64,000 nucleotides of DNA from Tepidicella baoligensis (GCF_013432195.1 NZ_JACCDB010000005.1:1-64000); one strand, 5' to 3'. Shown: positions 26,160 through 35,746, counted from the first letter of the stretch. Translations and numbers: made by a program. The notes: a model not told the origin generated them from the sequence alone.

Positions 26160-27056
26160 TCAGGCGCCTTTGGCAGCGGCCACCTGGGCAGCCACTTCGG
26201 CGGCGAAGTCGTCTTGCTTTTTCTCGATGCCTTCGCCCACCACATACAGGGTGAAACCCTTGACCTGGGTGTTGGCAGACTTGAGGTAGGCGCCCACAGT
26301 CTGCTTGCCATCGGCGGCCTTCACGAACACCTGGTCCAGCAAGGAGACTTCCTTGAGGTACTTCTGCACGGAGCCTTCCACCATCTTGGCAACGATATCG
26401 GCCGGTTTGCCGGATTCGGCAGCCTTCTGCTCGGCCACGGAACGCTCCTTGGCAATCAGCTCGGCCGGCACGTCGGCACCAGACAAGGCCACCGGCTTCA
26501 TGGCGGCAATGTGCATGGCGGTGTCCTTGGCCGCCACGGCGTCACCCTCGTACTCCACCATCACACCGATGCGCACACCGTGCAGGTAAGCCGCCAGTTG
26601 ACCGCCCCCGCTGTAGCGCTTGAAGCGGCGGATCGTCATGTTTTCGCCGATTTTGCCGATCAGGCCCTTGCGCACGTCTTCCACGGTGGGCCCAAAGCCC
26701 TCCATGGACAGCGGCAACGCGCTCAGAGCCGCCAGATCGGCAGGGTTGTGCTTCACGATCAAGGCGGCGACATGGTTGCAGAAGGCCAGGAACAGTTCGT
26801 TCTTGGAGACGAAGTCGGTTTCGCAGTTCACTTCGACCAGCGCGCCGGTGTTGCCTTCGATACAGGAAGCGACCACGCCTTCGGCGGTGATGCGGCTGGC
26901 GGCTTTGCCGGCCTTGTTACCCAGCTTGACGCGCAGGATCTCCTCGGCCTTTTCCATGTTGCCGTCGGCCTCGGTCAGGGCCTTCTTGCATTCCATCATG
27001 GGAGCGTCGGTCTTGGCACGCAGTTCAGCGACCATGCTTGCGGTGATTGCAGCCAT
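26160..27056 (-). CDS. tsf: Translation elongation factor Ts
   Basis: The nucleotide exchange factor for EF-Tu. 298 residues. N-terminal UBA-like domain followed by the signature [12 protein letters not shown] and the core EF-Ts motif with ETDFVSKN. The ATG at 27056 gives the normal MAAITASMV start. It follows rpsB, from which it is separated by an intrinsic terminator/attenuator, the usual arrangement. Confidence 0.97.
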   Translation of the reverse strand: MAAITASMVAELRAKTDAPMMECKKALTEADGNMEKAEEILRVKLGNKAGKAASRITAEGVVASCIEGNTGALVEVNCETDFVSKNELFLAFCNHVAALIVKHNPADLAALSALPLSMEGFGPTVEDVRKGLIGKIGENMTIRRFKRYSGGGQLAAYLHGVRIGVMVEYEGDAVAAKDTAMHIAAMKPVALSGADVPAELIAKERSVAEQKAAESGKPADIVAKMVEGSVQKYLKEVSLLDQVFVKAADGKQTVGAYLKSANTQVKGFTLYVVGEGIEKKQDDFAAEVAAQVAAAKGA

Positions 27057-27118
27057 TGTGTTCTCCAGTGAGGGGCCTGAGACCCCATATTGCAATGTCT
27101 TGATGAAAGCCCGGTGAT

Positions 27119-27140
27119 AAAAAAGGGGCTCAGCGCCCCT
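27119..27140 (-). terminator. Intrinsic terminator/attenuator between rpsB and tsf
   Basis: On the minus strand AGGGGC, a 5-base loop and GCCCCT (complement of 27124-27140) are followed by an uninterrupted T run (complement of 27119-27124). This is a textbook Rho-independent terminator 22 bases after the rpsB stop. Because tsf has no evident promoter of its own in the gap, it is likely to be partial, lowering tsf relative to rpsB expression. Confidence 0.8.
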
Positions 27141-27161
27141 CGGTCAGCCGGGCAGCCGCGA

Positions 27162-27911
27162 TCAGGCAGCGTCCTTGACCTCGACGAACTCGTCGGCACT
27201 GTCGGCCTGGACGGCTTGGACCACGTTGTTCACAGCCTGGGCACGGCCCTCGAGGATCGCATCGGCGATACCACGGGCGTACAAAGCCACGGCCTTGGCG
27301 GAGTCATCGTTGCCAGGAATCACATAGTCGATGCCTTCGGGCGAATGGTTGGTATCGACCACACCAATCAGAGGAATGCCGAGTTTCTGAGCTTCGGCCA
27401 CGGCGATTTTGTGATACCCCACGTCGATCACGAAAATGGCGTCGGGCAGGGCATTCATGTCCTGAATGCCGCCGATGTCCTTTTCGAGCTTCTCGATTTG
27501 GCGATTGAAATTCAACTGCTCCTTCTTGGACATGCTGTCGAGCCCAGCCTCTTTCTGGGCCAGCATGTCTTTGAGGCGCTTGATGGAGGTCTTGACCGTC
27601 TTGAAGTTGGTCAACATGCCACCGAGCCAACGCTGTTCGACATAAGGCACACCGGCACGACGAGCCTCCTGCGCCACGATGTCGCGGGACTGGCGCTTGG
27701 TACCGACCATGAGCACGGTGCCGCCGTTGGCGGTGAGCTGGCGCACGAATTTCGCGGCCTCTTCGAACATCGGCAACGTCTTTTCGAGGTTGATGATGTG
27801 AATCTTGTTGCGATGGCCGAAGATGTAGGGGGCCATCTTGGGATTCCAGAAGCGGGTTTGGTGACCGAAGTGCACACCGGCTTCCAGCATTTCGCGCATG
27901 GAAATGGACAT
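27162..27911 (-). CDS. rpsB: 30S ribosomal protein S2
   Basis: 249 residues. N-terminal [18 protein letters not shown] and [20 protein letters not shown] are characteristic of S2; the conserved FVGTK-type segment is [14 protein letters not shown] and the C-terminal part has [19 protein letters not shown]. The start is the ATG at 27911. It heads the long minus-strand gene run and is preceded by a leader of about 130 bases and an extended -10 promoter at 28047-28055. Confidence 0.98.
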   Translation of the reverse strand: MSISMREMLEAGVHFGHQTRFWNPKMAPYIFGHRNKIHIINLEKTLPMFEEAAKFVRQLTANGGTVLMVGTKRQSRDIVAQEARRAGVPYVEQRWLGGMLTNFKTVKTSIKRLKDMLAQKEAGLDSMSKKEQLNFNRQIEKLEKDIGGIQDMNALPDAIFVIDVGYHKIAVAEAQKLGIPLIGVVDTNHSPEGIDYVIPGNDDSAKAVALYARGIADAILEGRAQAVNNVVQAVQADSADEFVEVKDAA

Positions 27912-28046
27912 GATGATTGGTTTCCAGAGGTTGGGACTTAAATCCAGCCCCGATTGACGCCACAATGGCATCAACACCCGGTTGGGCTGGTTTGCGATTG
28001 GTTTGGCTACCCGCGCACCCTGGCACGCCAGCAGCAAAACCTAGAA

Positions 28047-28055
28047 ATTATAGCA
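28047..28055 (-). promoter_or_regulatory. rpsB promoter (extended -10)
   Basis: On the minus strand the sequence TGCTATAAT (complement of 28047-28055) is a perfect extended -10 element; no TTGACA-like -35 is visible 16-18 bases upstream, as is common for extended -10 promoters. Transcription would start near 28040, giving rpsB an untranslated leader of about 130 bases (27912-28040). S2 is known to autoregulate through such leaders in other bacteria; here that is inference. Confidence 0.7.
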
Positions 28056-28059
28056 CCCC

Positions 28060-29613
28060 ATGGCTTTGCACCGCATCACCCCTGACGCCCCGCCTCGGGA
28101 CTGGCCACTGCACGACACGGCCGCCACGCGGCTGTGGGAAGCACGGCTCCAGTCCGTGCTGCCACCGCATACGCTCATGCAGCGCGCCGGACAAGCCGTG
28201 TACCGGCTCAGCGCTGCGCTGGCCCCTCACGCGCGGCAGGTCTGGGTGGCCTGCGGCGGAGGAAACAACGGAGGCGATGGCTTTGTGGCGGCAGCGGCGT
28301 GGCACAGGCGCCTGGCTCCGATCGGCGGCAGGGTCGTGGCGACCTGGTCGGGTCAGGAAGATCGCCTGCCCGCAGACGCGCGGCAGGCGCTGGGCGTGGC
28401 GCGGCAACACGGCGTTCCAATCACCAGAGAGCCGCCACCCTCGGCAGATTTGGCGATCGATGCGATCTTCGGCATCGGGCTGCGCGAACCCCCTCGGGAC
28501 GAGATGGGCGCATGGATCGAGCAGCTCCAACGCTTCAACGGCCCGACGGTATGCGTCGATCTGCCCAGCGGGCTCGACGGCGACCATGGCCGCTGGCTGA
28601 ACGCCGCCCCCGCCAAGCCTCATCCACTTCGCCACACCCTCGCCCTGCTGACCCTCAAGCCCGGACTGTTCACCCACCAGGGGCGTGATGCGGCTGGCCA
28701 CTGCTGGTTCGACGATCTGGACGCTGGCGACGCCGCAACGGCCGCACCGGCCCCCACCGCATGGCTGCACGGCGGCCGCGAGGACATCGGCATGCAGCGA
28801 CGCTGGCGACATCAAACCCACAAAGGTCGGCACGGCGATCTCCTGGTCATCGGTGGCCAGATGCCCGACACCGGGCATGCCGGTATGACGGGGGCCGCCA
28901 TTTTGGCGGCACGCGCCGGTTTGCATGCCGGCGCCGGCCGGGTTCATGTGGGTTTGCTCTGCGCCCCACACAGCTCACTGCCCATGGCGTTCGACCCGCT
29001 GCAACCCGAGTTGATGTTTCGCAACGCCAACGATCTCCTCGACAGCGGGTTGGCCGCACGGGCCGTGACCGTGTGCGGCTGCGGTGGTGGCGCAAGGGTC
29101 GCCGAGGTCTTGCCCCGCCTGCTGACCATCAGCCCCACATTGGTGCTGGATGCGGACGCACTCAACACCTTGGCAGCGGACCGGGGTTTGCAGCAAGCCC
29201 TGCGATCTCGCGCGGATGCGGGCCAGTCCACCATCCTCACCCCCCACCCGCTGGAAGCGGCGCGACTGCTCGACACCGACGCGTCCAGTGTCCAGAACCG
29301 GCGGCTGGAGGCGGCACAGGCATTGGCTCAAGGGCTGCGTTGCACCGTGGTGCTCAAGGGCTCGGGCAGCATCACAGCCAGCCCCGGCCAGCTCCCGCGC
29401 ATCAACCCCACAGGCAACGGCCTGCTGGCCACCGCCGGCACCGGCGACGTGTTGGCCGGGCTGATCGGCGCCCTGCTCTGCCAGGGCTTTGCCCCGGACT
29501 CCATGGCGTGCAGGGTCGCCGATGCGGTGTTGCTTCATGGCCAAAGCGCAGACCGCTGGCCGCAAGAGAAGCCAACGCTGTGCGCCAGCGACGTGATTCG
29601 GCATCTGGCCTGA
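28060..29613 (+). CDS. nnr: Bifunctional NAD(P)HX epimerase / dehydratase
   Basis: Repairs hydrated NADH/NADPH. 517 residues in two fused domains: N-terminal YjeF_N epimerase (about 1-235; CGGGNNGGDGFVAA at 65-78, PSGLDGD at 169-175) and C-terminal ribokinase-like ADP/ATP-dependent dehydratase (about 250-515; LDADALN at 363-369, TPHPLEAARLL at 394-404, GTGDVLAG at 460-467). The same fusion is found in E. coli YjeF (Nnr). It is divergent from rpsB, and its ATG lies only 8 bases beyond the rpsB -10 element, so its own promoter must overlap that of rpsB or its start lies further in. It converges with yggT. Confidence 0.95.
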   Translation: MALHRITPDAPPRDWPLHDTAATRLWEARLQSVLPPHTLMQRAGQAVYRLSAALAPHARQVWVACGGGNNGGDGFVAAAAWHRRLAPIGGRVVATWSGQEDRLPADARQALGVARQHGVPITREPPPSADLAIDAIFGIGLREPPRDEMGAWIEQLQRFNGPTVCVDLPSGLDGDHGRWLNAAPAKPHPLRHTLALLTLKPGLFTHQGRDAAGHCWFDDLDAGDAATAAPAPTAWLHGGREDIGMQRRWRHQTHKGRHGDLLVIGGQMPDTGHAGMTGAAILAARAGLHAGAGRVHVGLLCAPHSSLPMAFDPLQPELMFRNANDLLDSGLAARAVTVCGCGGGARVAEVLPRLLTISPTLVLDADALNTLAADRGLQQALRSRADAGQSTILTPHPLEAARLLDTDASSVQNRRLEAAQALAQGLRCTVVLKGSGSITASPGQLPRINPTGNGLLATAGTGDVLAGLIGALLCQGFAPDSMACRVADAVLLHGQSADRWPQEKPTLCASDVIRHLA

Positions 29614-29632
29614 GCGCCGGCCAGGCCAGGGA

Positions 29633-30181
29633 TCAGGCGATGATCAGCAGCCCCACCTGCAGCAGGATGATGAGCACCAGCACGGAAAGGTCCACTCCGC
29701 CCAGGGTGGGGATGATGCGGCGGATGGGCGCGAGGACGGGATCGATCAACCGCGCCAGCACGCTCTGGATGGGCGAATGGGGCTGTATCCAGGACAGGAC
29801 GGCATACACCAACGCCAGCAGCATGAGCCCCTGCAGCACCGTCCGCACCATGAAGGTGATGGCGACGAACGGCACCGTGACCAGAAAGCCGAGATTCTGC
29901 ACCCCCGGCACCTGCCCACCCCACAGGGCATGCCACAGTGCGGAATAGGCCAACGCCAGCACAAAGGCAGCCAGGAAGCTGCCCCAGTCGATGTTGGCAT
30001 AGGCCCAGCCGCGTGGCAGCGTCTTGCGCAAGGGCTGGACGATCCAATCGGTGATCGCCATCACGAAGATGCCCGGCTGCTGGGTCATGCGCATGCGGCG
30101 CGTGTTCATCCAGCCACGCAGCAACGCTGCTCCGATGAGGAAGAAAAACAGCGTGTCCAACAGGAAAAACAGGATGCGCAT
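29633..30181 (-). CDS. YggT-family membrane protein
   Basis: 182 residues with four predicted TM helices in two repeats, each matching a YGGT domain: RILFFLLDTLFFFLIGAALL and the following helix, then FMVRTVLQGLMLLALVYAVL with the SWIQPHSPI and DPVLAPIRRIIP signatures after each. Function is not established; E. coli YggT has been linked to osmotic or ion homeostasis. The start is the ATG at 30181, one base after the rnr stop, so it is likely translated from the rnr transcript. Confidence 0.9.
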   Translation of the reverse strand: MRILFFLLDTLFFFLIGAALLRGWMNTRRMRMTQQPGIFVMAITDWIVQPLRKTLPRGWAYANIDWGSFLAAFVLALAYSALWHALWGGQVPGVQNLGFLVTVPFVAITFMVRTVLQGLMLLALVYAVLSWIQPHSPIQSVLARLIDPVLAPIRRIIPTLGGVDLSVLVLIILLQVGLLIIA

Positions 30182-30182
30182 G

Positions 30183-32468
30183 TCAACGGTCGCCTTTTTT
30201 CGACTGACCGCCCCCGCGAGAGGGGCGGCCAGCGTCATCGCCCACCTGGCGGCGTGCAGCGGATTTGCCGCCCGAGGCGCGTCGGTCCGGATATTGTGCC
30301 GCAGCCGACCCCGGATGGCTCTTGCGGCTCGCACGTGCGCGGCTGGGGGTATCCGCAGCGTCGCCATGTTTGTCGCGCAGCGCGCGCGCCATCAGGCCCT
30401 CGTCAGGGCGGACCAGGCGGAAATCGACCCGGCGTCCATCCAGATCGACCCGGCTGACCTGCACGTTCACCTTGGAGCCCAGTGTGTAGCGGATACCGGT
30501 GCGCTCACCCCGAAGTTCCTGCCGGGCCTCGTCGTACCGGAAATACTCGCCACCGAGTTCGGTGATGTGCACCAGCCCTTCCACGTACAGGTTGTCGAGG
30601 GTGACGAACAGGCCGAAGCTGGTGACCGCGGTCACCACCCCGGTGAACTCCTCACCCAGGCGCTCGCGCATGTACTTGCATTTGAGCCAGGCCTCGACAT
30701 CGCGGCTGGCCTCGTCGGCCCGACGCTCGTTGGCGCTGCAATGCAGGCCCGCGGCCTCCCAACCCAGCATTTCCGCGCTGGAACGGGTGGCATGGGCCCG
30801 CTGCCGATGTGCCTGCTCGGCCACCGAAGGGGCTTGGGAGGCCAGGCGCTTGGACAGTTTCGCATGCGCCTCGCCCGGGGTGGGCAAGGGGGGCAGGTGG
30901 TACTTGCGTTCTTGCAAGATGGCTTTGATCACCCGATGCACCAGCAGGTCCGGGTAGCGACGGATGGGGCTGGTGAAATGGGTGTAGGCTTCGAACGCCA
31001 AGCCGAAGTGGCCGCTGTTGTGGGGGGTATAAATCGCCTGCTGCATGGAACGCAACAGCATCTGGTGGATCTGGGCGGCGTCGGGTCGATCCTGGGTGGC
31101 ATGGGCGAGGCGCTGGAAATCCCTCGGGTGCGGCTCGTCACCCAAGGTGTAGGGCACCCCCAGCGCCTTGAGGTACTGGCGCAAGGTTTCGAGTTTCTCG
31201 GCAGAGGGCTTGTCGTGCACGCGAAACAGCCCGTAGTGCCGGCTTTGGGCAATGAATTCGGCGGCGCAGACGTTGGCGGCCAGCATCGCCTCCTCGATCA
31301 GCTTGTGGGCATCGTTGCGGATGCGGGGTACGATTTTTTCGATCCGGCCGGACTCGTCACACACGATCTGCGTTTCGACGGTCTCGAAATCCACCGCCCC
31401 GCGCCGCTCTCGGGCGACCAGCAAGGCGCGATAGACATCGTGCAGATTCAACAAATGTGGCACCAGGGCCTTGCGCTGCTGCGCCTCCGGTCCGCGGGTG
31501 TTCTGCAAAATGGCGGCGACCTCGGTATAGGTCAGACGGCCGTGACTGAACATCACGGCGGGATAGAACTGGTAGGCATGGATCTCACCCTTGGCCGTGA
31601 TGAGCATGTCACAGACCATGCACAGCCGCTCCACTCCAGGATTGAGCGAGCACAGACCGTTGGAGAGCTTCTCCGGCAGCATGGGGATCACGCGCCGGGG
31701 GAAATAGACGCTGGTGGCCCGATCGTAGGCGTCCACATCCAGGGCATTGCCTGTTTCCACGTAGTGGCTCACGTCGGCGATCGCCACCAGCAGACGCCAG
31801 CCCTTGCCACGGCCCACGCGTGCGGGCTCGCAATAGACGGCGTCGTCGAAGTCGCGCGCGTCCTCGCCGTCGATGGTCACGAGAGGCACATCGGTCAGAT
31901 CGACGCGGCCGCGTTTGTCGATCGGGCGCACCTGGTCGGGCAATGCACGCGCCTGCGCCAAGGCAGCCTCGGAGAACTCGTGTGGCACGCCGTACTTGCG
32001 CACCGCGATCTCGATTTCCATGCCGGGATCGTCGATGTCGCCGAGCACTTCCTTGACCCGACCCACGGGCTGGCCGTAAAGCGCGGGAGGCTCGGTGAGC
32101 TCGACCACCACGACCTGCCCCGGCTTGGCAGAACCCGTGGCTCCCTTCGGGATGAGCACGTCCTGGCCGTAGCGCTTGTCTTCGGGTGCCACCAGCCAGA
32201 CGCCACTTTCCTGCAGCAGGCGGCCAATGATGGGAGCGCTGGAACGCTCGATGATTTCCGTGACCCGGCCTTCGGGCCGTCCCCGGCGGTCGTACCGCAC
32301 GATACGGGCCTTGACACGGTCCTTGTGCAGGACGGCCCGCATTTCGTTGGGCGGCAGGTAGAGATCGGGTTGCCCGTCGTCGCGGACCACGAAGCCGTGA
32401 CCGTCACGGTGGCCATTGACCACCCCTTCAAACTCGGACAACAGCAGGTTCTGGTTTTTTTCTTTCAC
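30183..32468 (-). CDS. rnr: Ribonuclease R (short N-terminus form)
   Basis: A 3'-5' exoribonuclease that degrades structured RNA and takes part in rRNA and tmRNA quality control. 761 residues: OB/cold-shock domains at the N terminus (GHRDGHGFVVRDDG), the RNB catalytic domain with the metal-binding aspartates in TIDGEDARDFDDAV, an S1 domain (GEEFTGVVTAVTSFGLFV) and a basic low-complexity tail. It lacks the N-terminal winged-helix domain of the E. coli enzyme (813 residues). The start is a GTG at 32468 with only a weak ribosome site. It is divergent from the tRNA-Leu genes and yggT follows directly. Confidence 0.94.
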   Translation of the reverse strand: MKEKNQNLLLSEFEGVVNGHRDGHGFVVRDDGQPDLYLPPNEMRAVLHKDRVKARIVRYDRRGRPEGRVTEIIERSSAPIIGRLLQESGVWLVAPEDKRYGQDVLIPKGATGSAKPGQVVVVELTEPPALYGQPVGRVKEVLGDIDDPGMEIEIAVRKYGVPHEFSEAALAQARALPDQVRPIDKRGRVDLTDVPLVTIDGEDARDFDDAVYCEPARVGRGKGWRLLVAIADVSHYVETGNALDVDAYDRATSVYFPRRVIPMLPEKLSNGLCSLNPGVERLCMVCDMLITAKGEIHAYQFYPAVMFSHGRLTYTEVAAILQNTRGPEAQQRKALVPHLLNLHDVYRALLVARERRGAVDFETVETQIVCDESGRIEKIVPRIRNDAHKLIEEAMLAANVCAAEFIAQSRHYGLFRVHDKPSAEKLETLRQYLKALGVPYTLGDEPHPRDFQRLAHATQDRPDAAQIHQMLLRSMQQAIYTPHNSGHFGLAFEAYTHFTSPIRRYPDLLVHRVIKAILQERKYHLPPLPTPGEAHAKLSKRLASQAPSVAEQAHRQRAHATRSSAEMLGWEAAGLHCSANERRADEASRDVEAWLKCKYMRERLGEEFTGVVTAVTSFGLFVTLDNLYVEGLVHITELGGEYFRYDEARQELRGERTGIRYTLGSKVNVQVSRVDLDGRRVDFRLVRPDEGLMARALRDKHGDAADTPSRARASRKSHPGSAAAQYPDRRASGGKSAARRQVGDDAGRPSRGGGQSKKGDR

Positions 32469-32504
32469 TCGGATCTTGTTGCACTCACTGCAGGGGCTGA
32501 CACA

Positions 32505-32513
32505 TGCTATAAT
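32505..32513 (+). promoter_or_regulatory. Promoter of the first tRNA-Leu gene (extended -10)
   Basis: TGCTATAAT at 32505-32513 is a perfect extended -10 ending 16 bases before the mature tRNA 5' end. A clear -35 is not seen. The spacing leaves a short 5' leader for RNase P to remove. Confidence 0.7.
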
Positions 32514-32529
32514 TTCAGCTTATCTGAAA

Positions 32530-32614
<85 letters not shown>

Positions 32615-32628
32615 ATCATAAAGAGTTC

Positions 32629-32661
32629 AGCCTGCAGATTTCATGTCTGCAGGCTTTTTTC
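32629..32661 (+). terminator. Intrinsic terminator after tRNA-Leu copy 1
   Basis: AGCCTGCAGA (32629-32638) and TCTGCAGGCT (32646-32655) form a perfect 10-bp stem with a 7-base loop, followed by a T run at 32655-32660. It lies 14 bases after the tRNA CCA. Confidence 0.9.
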
Positions 32662-32723
32662 TTGATCGCGGCGCCCTGGGCAAGCCGATTTTTCATCGCC
32701 CCCGCCAAAGCGGGCGGCGGCCA

Positions 32724-32732
32724 TGCTATAGT
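32724..32732 (+). promoter_or_regulatory. Promoter of the second tRNA-Leu gene (extended -10)
   Basis: TGCTATAGT at 32724-32732 matches the extended -10 of copy 1 with one substitution (A to G at the fifth base of the hexamer). It ends 17 bases before the mature tRNA. Confidence 0.65.
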
Positions 32733-32749
32733 TTGAGGATATCTGAGAT

Positions 32750-32834
<85 letters not shown>

Positions 32835-32845
32835 CATGGTCTCGC

Positions 32846-32875
32846 AAAATGGCCTGCATCCTGCAGGCCATTTTT
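32846..32875. terminator. Bidirectional terminator between tRNA-Leu copy 2 and rimO
   Basis: A 13-bp stem, ATGGCCTGCA paired with TGCAGGCCAT plus flanking A-T pairs, has a 3-base loop (32859-32861), with A residues on the left and five T residues on the right (32871-32875). It works as an intrinsic terminator in both directions and separates the tRNA gene from rimO, which ends at 32879. Confidence 0.9.
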
Positions 32876-32878
32876 ACT

Positions 32879-34264
32879 TCAGACCGGCACCCCCACCAGA
32901 TCGTGACCTTGCGCCGTCACGATGCGGGCCTTGACGAAATCCCCCACCTTGTACGTCTTGCTCGCCTTCTCGGGCGGCAACAGCCGCACCACACCGTCGA
33001 TCTCGGGCGCATCGGCGTAGCTGCGCCCCACGCCCCCCTTCTTGCCCAGGCCAATGGACTGGTCCACCAGCACCTGCATGGTGGCGCCGACACGGCGCAA
33101 CAGCCGCTGTGCCGACACCTGTTCGGCCACCTCCATGAAACGGGCACGACGCTCTTCGCGCAACGCGTCGGGCAAGGCTCCGGGCAGCGCATTCGCGCTG
33201 GCACCGTCCACGGGTGAGTAAGCAAAGCAGCCGGCACGGTCGATCTGCGCTTCGCCCACGAAATCGAGCAGATGCTGGAATTCCGCCTCCGTCTCCCCCG
33301 GGAAACCGGCAATGAAGGTGCTGCGCACGACGATCTCCGGGCACAGCTCGCGCCAGCGCTGGATGCGCTCCAGGTTCTTTTCCCCACTGGCCGGGCGCTT
33401 CATGCGGCGCAGCACCTCGGGGTGGCTGTGCTGCAGGGGAACGTCCAGGTACGGCAACACCAGGCCATCGGCCATCAGCGCGACGATCTCGTCCACATGC
33501 GGATACGGGTACACATAGTGCAGACGGACCCATGCGCCATACTCTCGCGCCAGTTCGCCCAAGGCTTGAACCAGATCGAACATGCGGGTCTTGACCGGTT
33601 TGCCATCCCAAAACCCGGTGCGGTACTTCACGTCCACGCCGTAGGCCGAGGTGTCCTGGCTGACCACCAGCAGCTCCTTGACGCCGGCTTGAAACAGCTT
33701 GCGCGCTTCGGTCAGCACATCGCCGATGGGGCGGCTGACGAGATCGCCGCGCATGGACGGAATGATGCAGAAGCTGCAGCGGTGGTTGCAGCCCTCGCTG
33801 ATCTTGAGATAGGCATAGTGGCGTGGCGTGAGCTTGACGCCTTGCGGCGGCACCAGATCCACGAACGGATCGTGCGGTTTGGGCAGGTGCTGGTGCACCG
33901 CCTCCATCACCTCATGGGTGGCGTGCGGGCCGGTGACGGCGAGCACCGAAGGGTGCATCTGACGGACCAGGTTCTGGCCATCCTCACCCTGCCGCGCCCC
34001 CAGACACCCCGTGACGATGACCTTGCCGTTTTCGGCCAGCGCTTCGCCGATGGTGTCCAGGCTTTCCTTGACGGCGTCATCGATGAAGCCGCAGGTGTTG
34101 ACGATGACCAGATCGGCACCTTGATACGTCTTGCTGGTTTGGTAACCCTCGGCGCTGAGCTGCGTCAGGATGAGTTCGGAATCGGTCAAGGCCTTGGGGC
34201 AGCCCAGGCTGACGAAGCCCACTTTGGGAGCGGCGGGCGCGGTGGAAGTGATGGTGTCGCTCAT
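32879..34264 (-). CDS. rimO: Ribosomal protein S12 methylthiotransferase
   Basis: A radical-SAM enzyme that methylthiolates Asp89 of S12. 461 residues in three parts: an N-terminal UPF0004 domain ([16 protein letters not shown]) that binds one Fe-S cluster, a radical SAM core with the CxxxCxxC motif in [10 protein letters not shown], and a C-terminal TRAM domain (about 380-455). The SLGCPK N terminus and length favour RimO over MiaB. The ATG at 34264 is used. It converges with the tRNA-Leu genes and lies downstream of phaR. Confidence 0.95.
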   Translation of the reverse strand: MSDTITSTAPAAPKVGFVSLGCPKALTDSELILTQLSAEGYQTSKTYQGADLVIVNTCGFIDDAVKESLDTIGEALAENGKVIVTGCLGARQGEDGQNLVRQMHPSVLAVTGPHATHEVMEAVHQHLPKPHDPFVDLVPPQGVKLTPRHYAYLKISEGCNHRCSFCIIPSMRGDLVSRPIGDVLTEARKLFQAGVKELLVVSQDTSAYGVDVKYRTGFWDGKPVKTRMFDLVQALGELAREYGAWVRLHYVYPYPHVDEIVALMADGLVLPYLDVPLQHSHPEVLRRMKRPASGEKNLERIQRWRELCPEIVVRSTFIAGFPGETEAEFQHLLDFVGEAQIDRAGCFAYSPVDGASANALPGALPDALREERRARFMEVAEQVSAQRLLRRVGATMQVLVDQSIGLGKKGGVGRSYADAPEIDGVVRLLPPEKASKTYKVGDFVKARIVTAQGHDLVGVPV

Positions 34265-34314
34265 GGGCCCCGATTGTCTCAGGTCGGGGCAGTGGCGTCA
34301 GCCGGCCGAGGCGT

Positions 34315-34809
34315 TCAACGCTTCATGCCCATGGCTTCGAGCATTTTCTCCTGCATCTGGGTAAACGCATGGATGCCGGGTATGACGGGCGCTTGCATGC
34401 CCATGTATTGCTGCCAGAGCTCTGGCGTCCAGCCTTTGGCGGGGTCGGCCATGGATTTCTGAAAATCCATGAACAGCTGCAGGTTCTTCTCCAGGTAGGA
34501 CCCCATATAGCCTTGCATGGCATGGCCGTAGAAACGGATGATGTTGGCCAGCATGCTTTCCGAGAACAGCGGCACGCCCGCGGTTTCTTCTTCCAGGATG
34601 ATTTGCAGCAGGATGCTGCGCGTCAGGTCGTCACCGCTTTTCGCGTCACGCACCACGAAGGGCTCGCCCCGCATGACCAGGGCCTTGACCTCGGCCAGCG
34701 TGATGTAGGAAGACGAGTCGGTATCGTAAAGCCGGCGATTGGGGTACTTTTTGATGACGCGAATGGACTTGCCAGGGGCGGCCGACGCTTCGGCCTCTTG
34801 GTTCTGCAC
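34315..34809 (-). CDS. phaR: Polyhydroxyalkanoate synthesis repressor PhaR
   Basis: A DNA- and PHB-binding repressor of phasin and PHA genes. 164 residues: PHB/PHA accumulation regulator DNA-binding domain (VIKKYPNRRLYDTDSSSYI, about 18-78) followed by PHB_acc repeats (LLQIILEEE, MLANIIRFYGHAMQGYM). The start is the GTG at 34809, chosen because an AGGAG ribosome site precedes it; the longer open frame to 34878 gives no family match. The divergent neighbour is an acetoacetyl-CoA/3-oxoacyl reductase-like gene, consistent with a PHA context. A PHA synthase is not in the window. Confidence 0.94.
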   Translation of the reverse strand: MQNQEAEASAAPGKSIRVIKKYPNRRLYDTDSSSYITLAEVKALVMRGEPFVVRDAKSGDDLTRSILLQIILEEETAGVPLFSESMLANIIRFYGHAMQGYMGSYLEKNLQLFMDFQKSMADPAKGWTPELWQQYMGMQAPVIPGIHAFTQMQEKMLEAMGMKR

Positions 34810-34878
34810 GGGGCAAACTCCTGTGGATACGGGCAAGCGATACGGCGCCTGCTGCGAAAATGGAGAACAATGGACCAC

Positions 34879-34884
34879 ATTGTA
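34879..34884 (-). promoter_or_regulatory. Possible phaR promoter -10
   Basis: TACAAT on the minus strand (complement of 34879-34884) lies 70 bases upstream of the phaR GTG in the divergent gap with the reductase gene. No good -35 is present at standard spacing. Placement is plausible but not strong. Confidence 0.3.
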
Positions 34885-34999
34885 GGAAGGTTGTCCGGCT
34901 TCGCACAGCAGGATTTACCCTTTGCCTGCCGCGTCGAGACGGCCAGGCGGCCCGTTAAGATCCGTCTTTTGTCCACTCCCCAGCACGAAGAGCACCTGC

Positions 35000-35743
35000 A
35001 TGAAACGACTCGAAGGAAAAATCAGCCTGATCACTGGCGCGGCCCAAGGCATTGGTGAGGCCACCGCCCTGAAATTCGCCACCGAAGGTGCCACCGTGGT
35101 CGCTTGCGATGTACGCCAGGAAGCCATCGATGCCGTGGTGCAGCGCTGCCATGCGCTGGGCGCGACCGCCATGGGCTGCGTGATGGACGTGACGCAACGC
35201 CCCATGGTGGATGCCGTCGTGAAGCAGGTGCTCGACCGCTTTGGTCGCATCGACGTGCTGATCAACAACGCGGGGATCACCCAGGACGCCCGCCTGCAGA
35301 AAATGACGCAGGAGCAATTTGACCGCGTCATCGATGTGAACCTGCGTGGCGTGTTCCATTGCAGCCAAGCTGTGGCCGACACCATGGTGGCTCAAGGCAG
35401 CGGCGTAATCCTGATCGCCTCCAGCGTGGTCGGCATCTATGGCAACTTCGGCCAAACCAACTACGCCGCCACCAAGTTCGGTGTCATCGGCTTTGCCAAG
35501 ACCTGGAGTCGGGAGCTGGGGCCCAAAGGCATCCGCGTGAATGCGGTGGCCCCAGGCTTTGTGGAGACCCCGATCCTGCGCACCATACCCGACAAAGTGT
35601 TGCAGGAAATGACGCACAAGGTGCCGCTGAAACGCCTGGGTCGACCGGAGGAAATCGCCAACGTGTACGCCTTCCTGGCCAGCGACGAGGCCAGCTACGT
35701 CAATGGCGCCGTGATCGAGGTTTGTGGCGGCATGACAGTGTGA
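35000..35743 (+). CDS. SDR-family 3-oxoacyl-ACP / acetoacetyl-CoA reductase
   Basis: 247 residues, classical short-chain dehydrogenase: cofactor motif TGAAQGIG (12-19), NNAG, catalytic Ser in [10 protein letters not shown] and the YxxxK pair in NYAATKFG. The C terminus has [20 protein letters not shown], as in FabG. It reduces a 3-oxoacyl thioester with NAD(P)H; whether the carrier is ACP (FabG) or CoA (PhaB) cannot be read from sequence. The phaR gene 190 bases away suggests a PHA link. The start is the ATG at 35000 with an AAGAG site; the upstream open frame is not conserved. chrA follows 3 bases downstream. Confidence 0.88.
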   Translation: MKRLEGKISLITGAAQGIGEATALKFATEGATVVACDVRQEAIDAVVQRCHALGATAMGCVMDVTQRPMVDAVVKQVLDRFGRIDVLINNAGITQDARLQKMTQEQFDRVIDVNLRGVFHCSQAVADTMVAQGSGVILIASSVVGIYGNFGQTNYAATKFGVIGFAKTWSRELGPKGIRVNAVAPGFVETPILRTIPDKVLQEMTHKVPLKRLGRPEEIANVYAFLASDEASYVNGAVIEVCGGMTV

Positions 35744-35746
35744 ACC

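Noticed and set aside
32701-32720. Short GC inverted repeat (CCCGC...GCGGG) before the second tRNA promoter
   Set aside because: No T tract and only about 5 bp; judged chance in GC-rich DNA between two better-defined signals.
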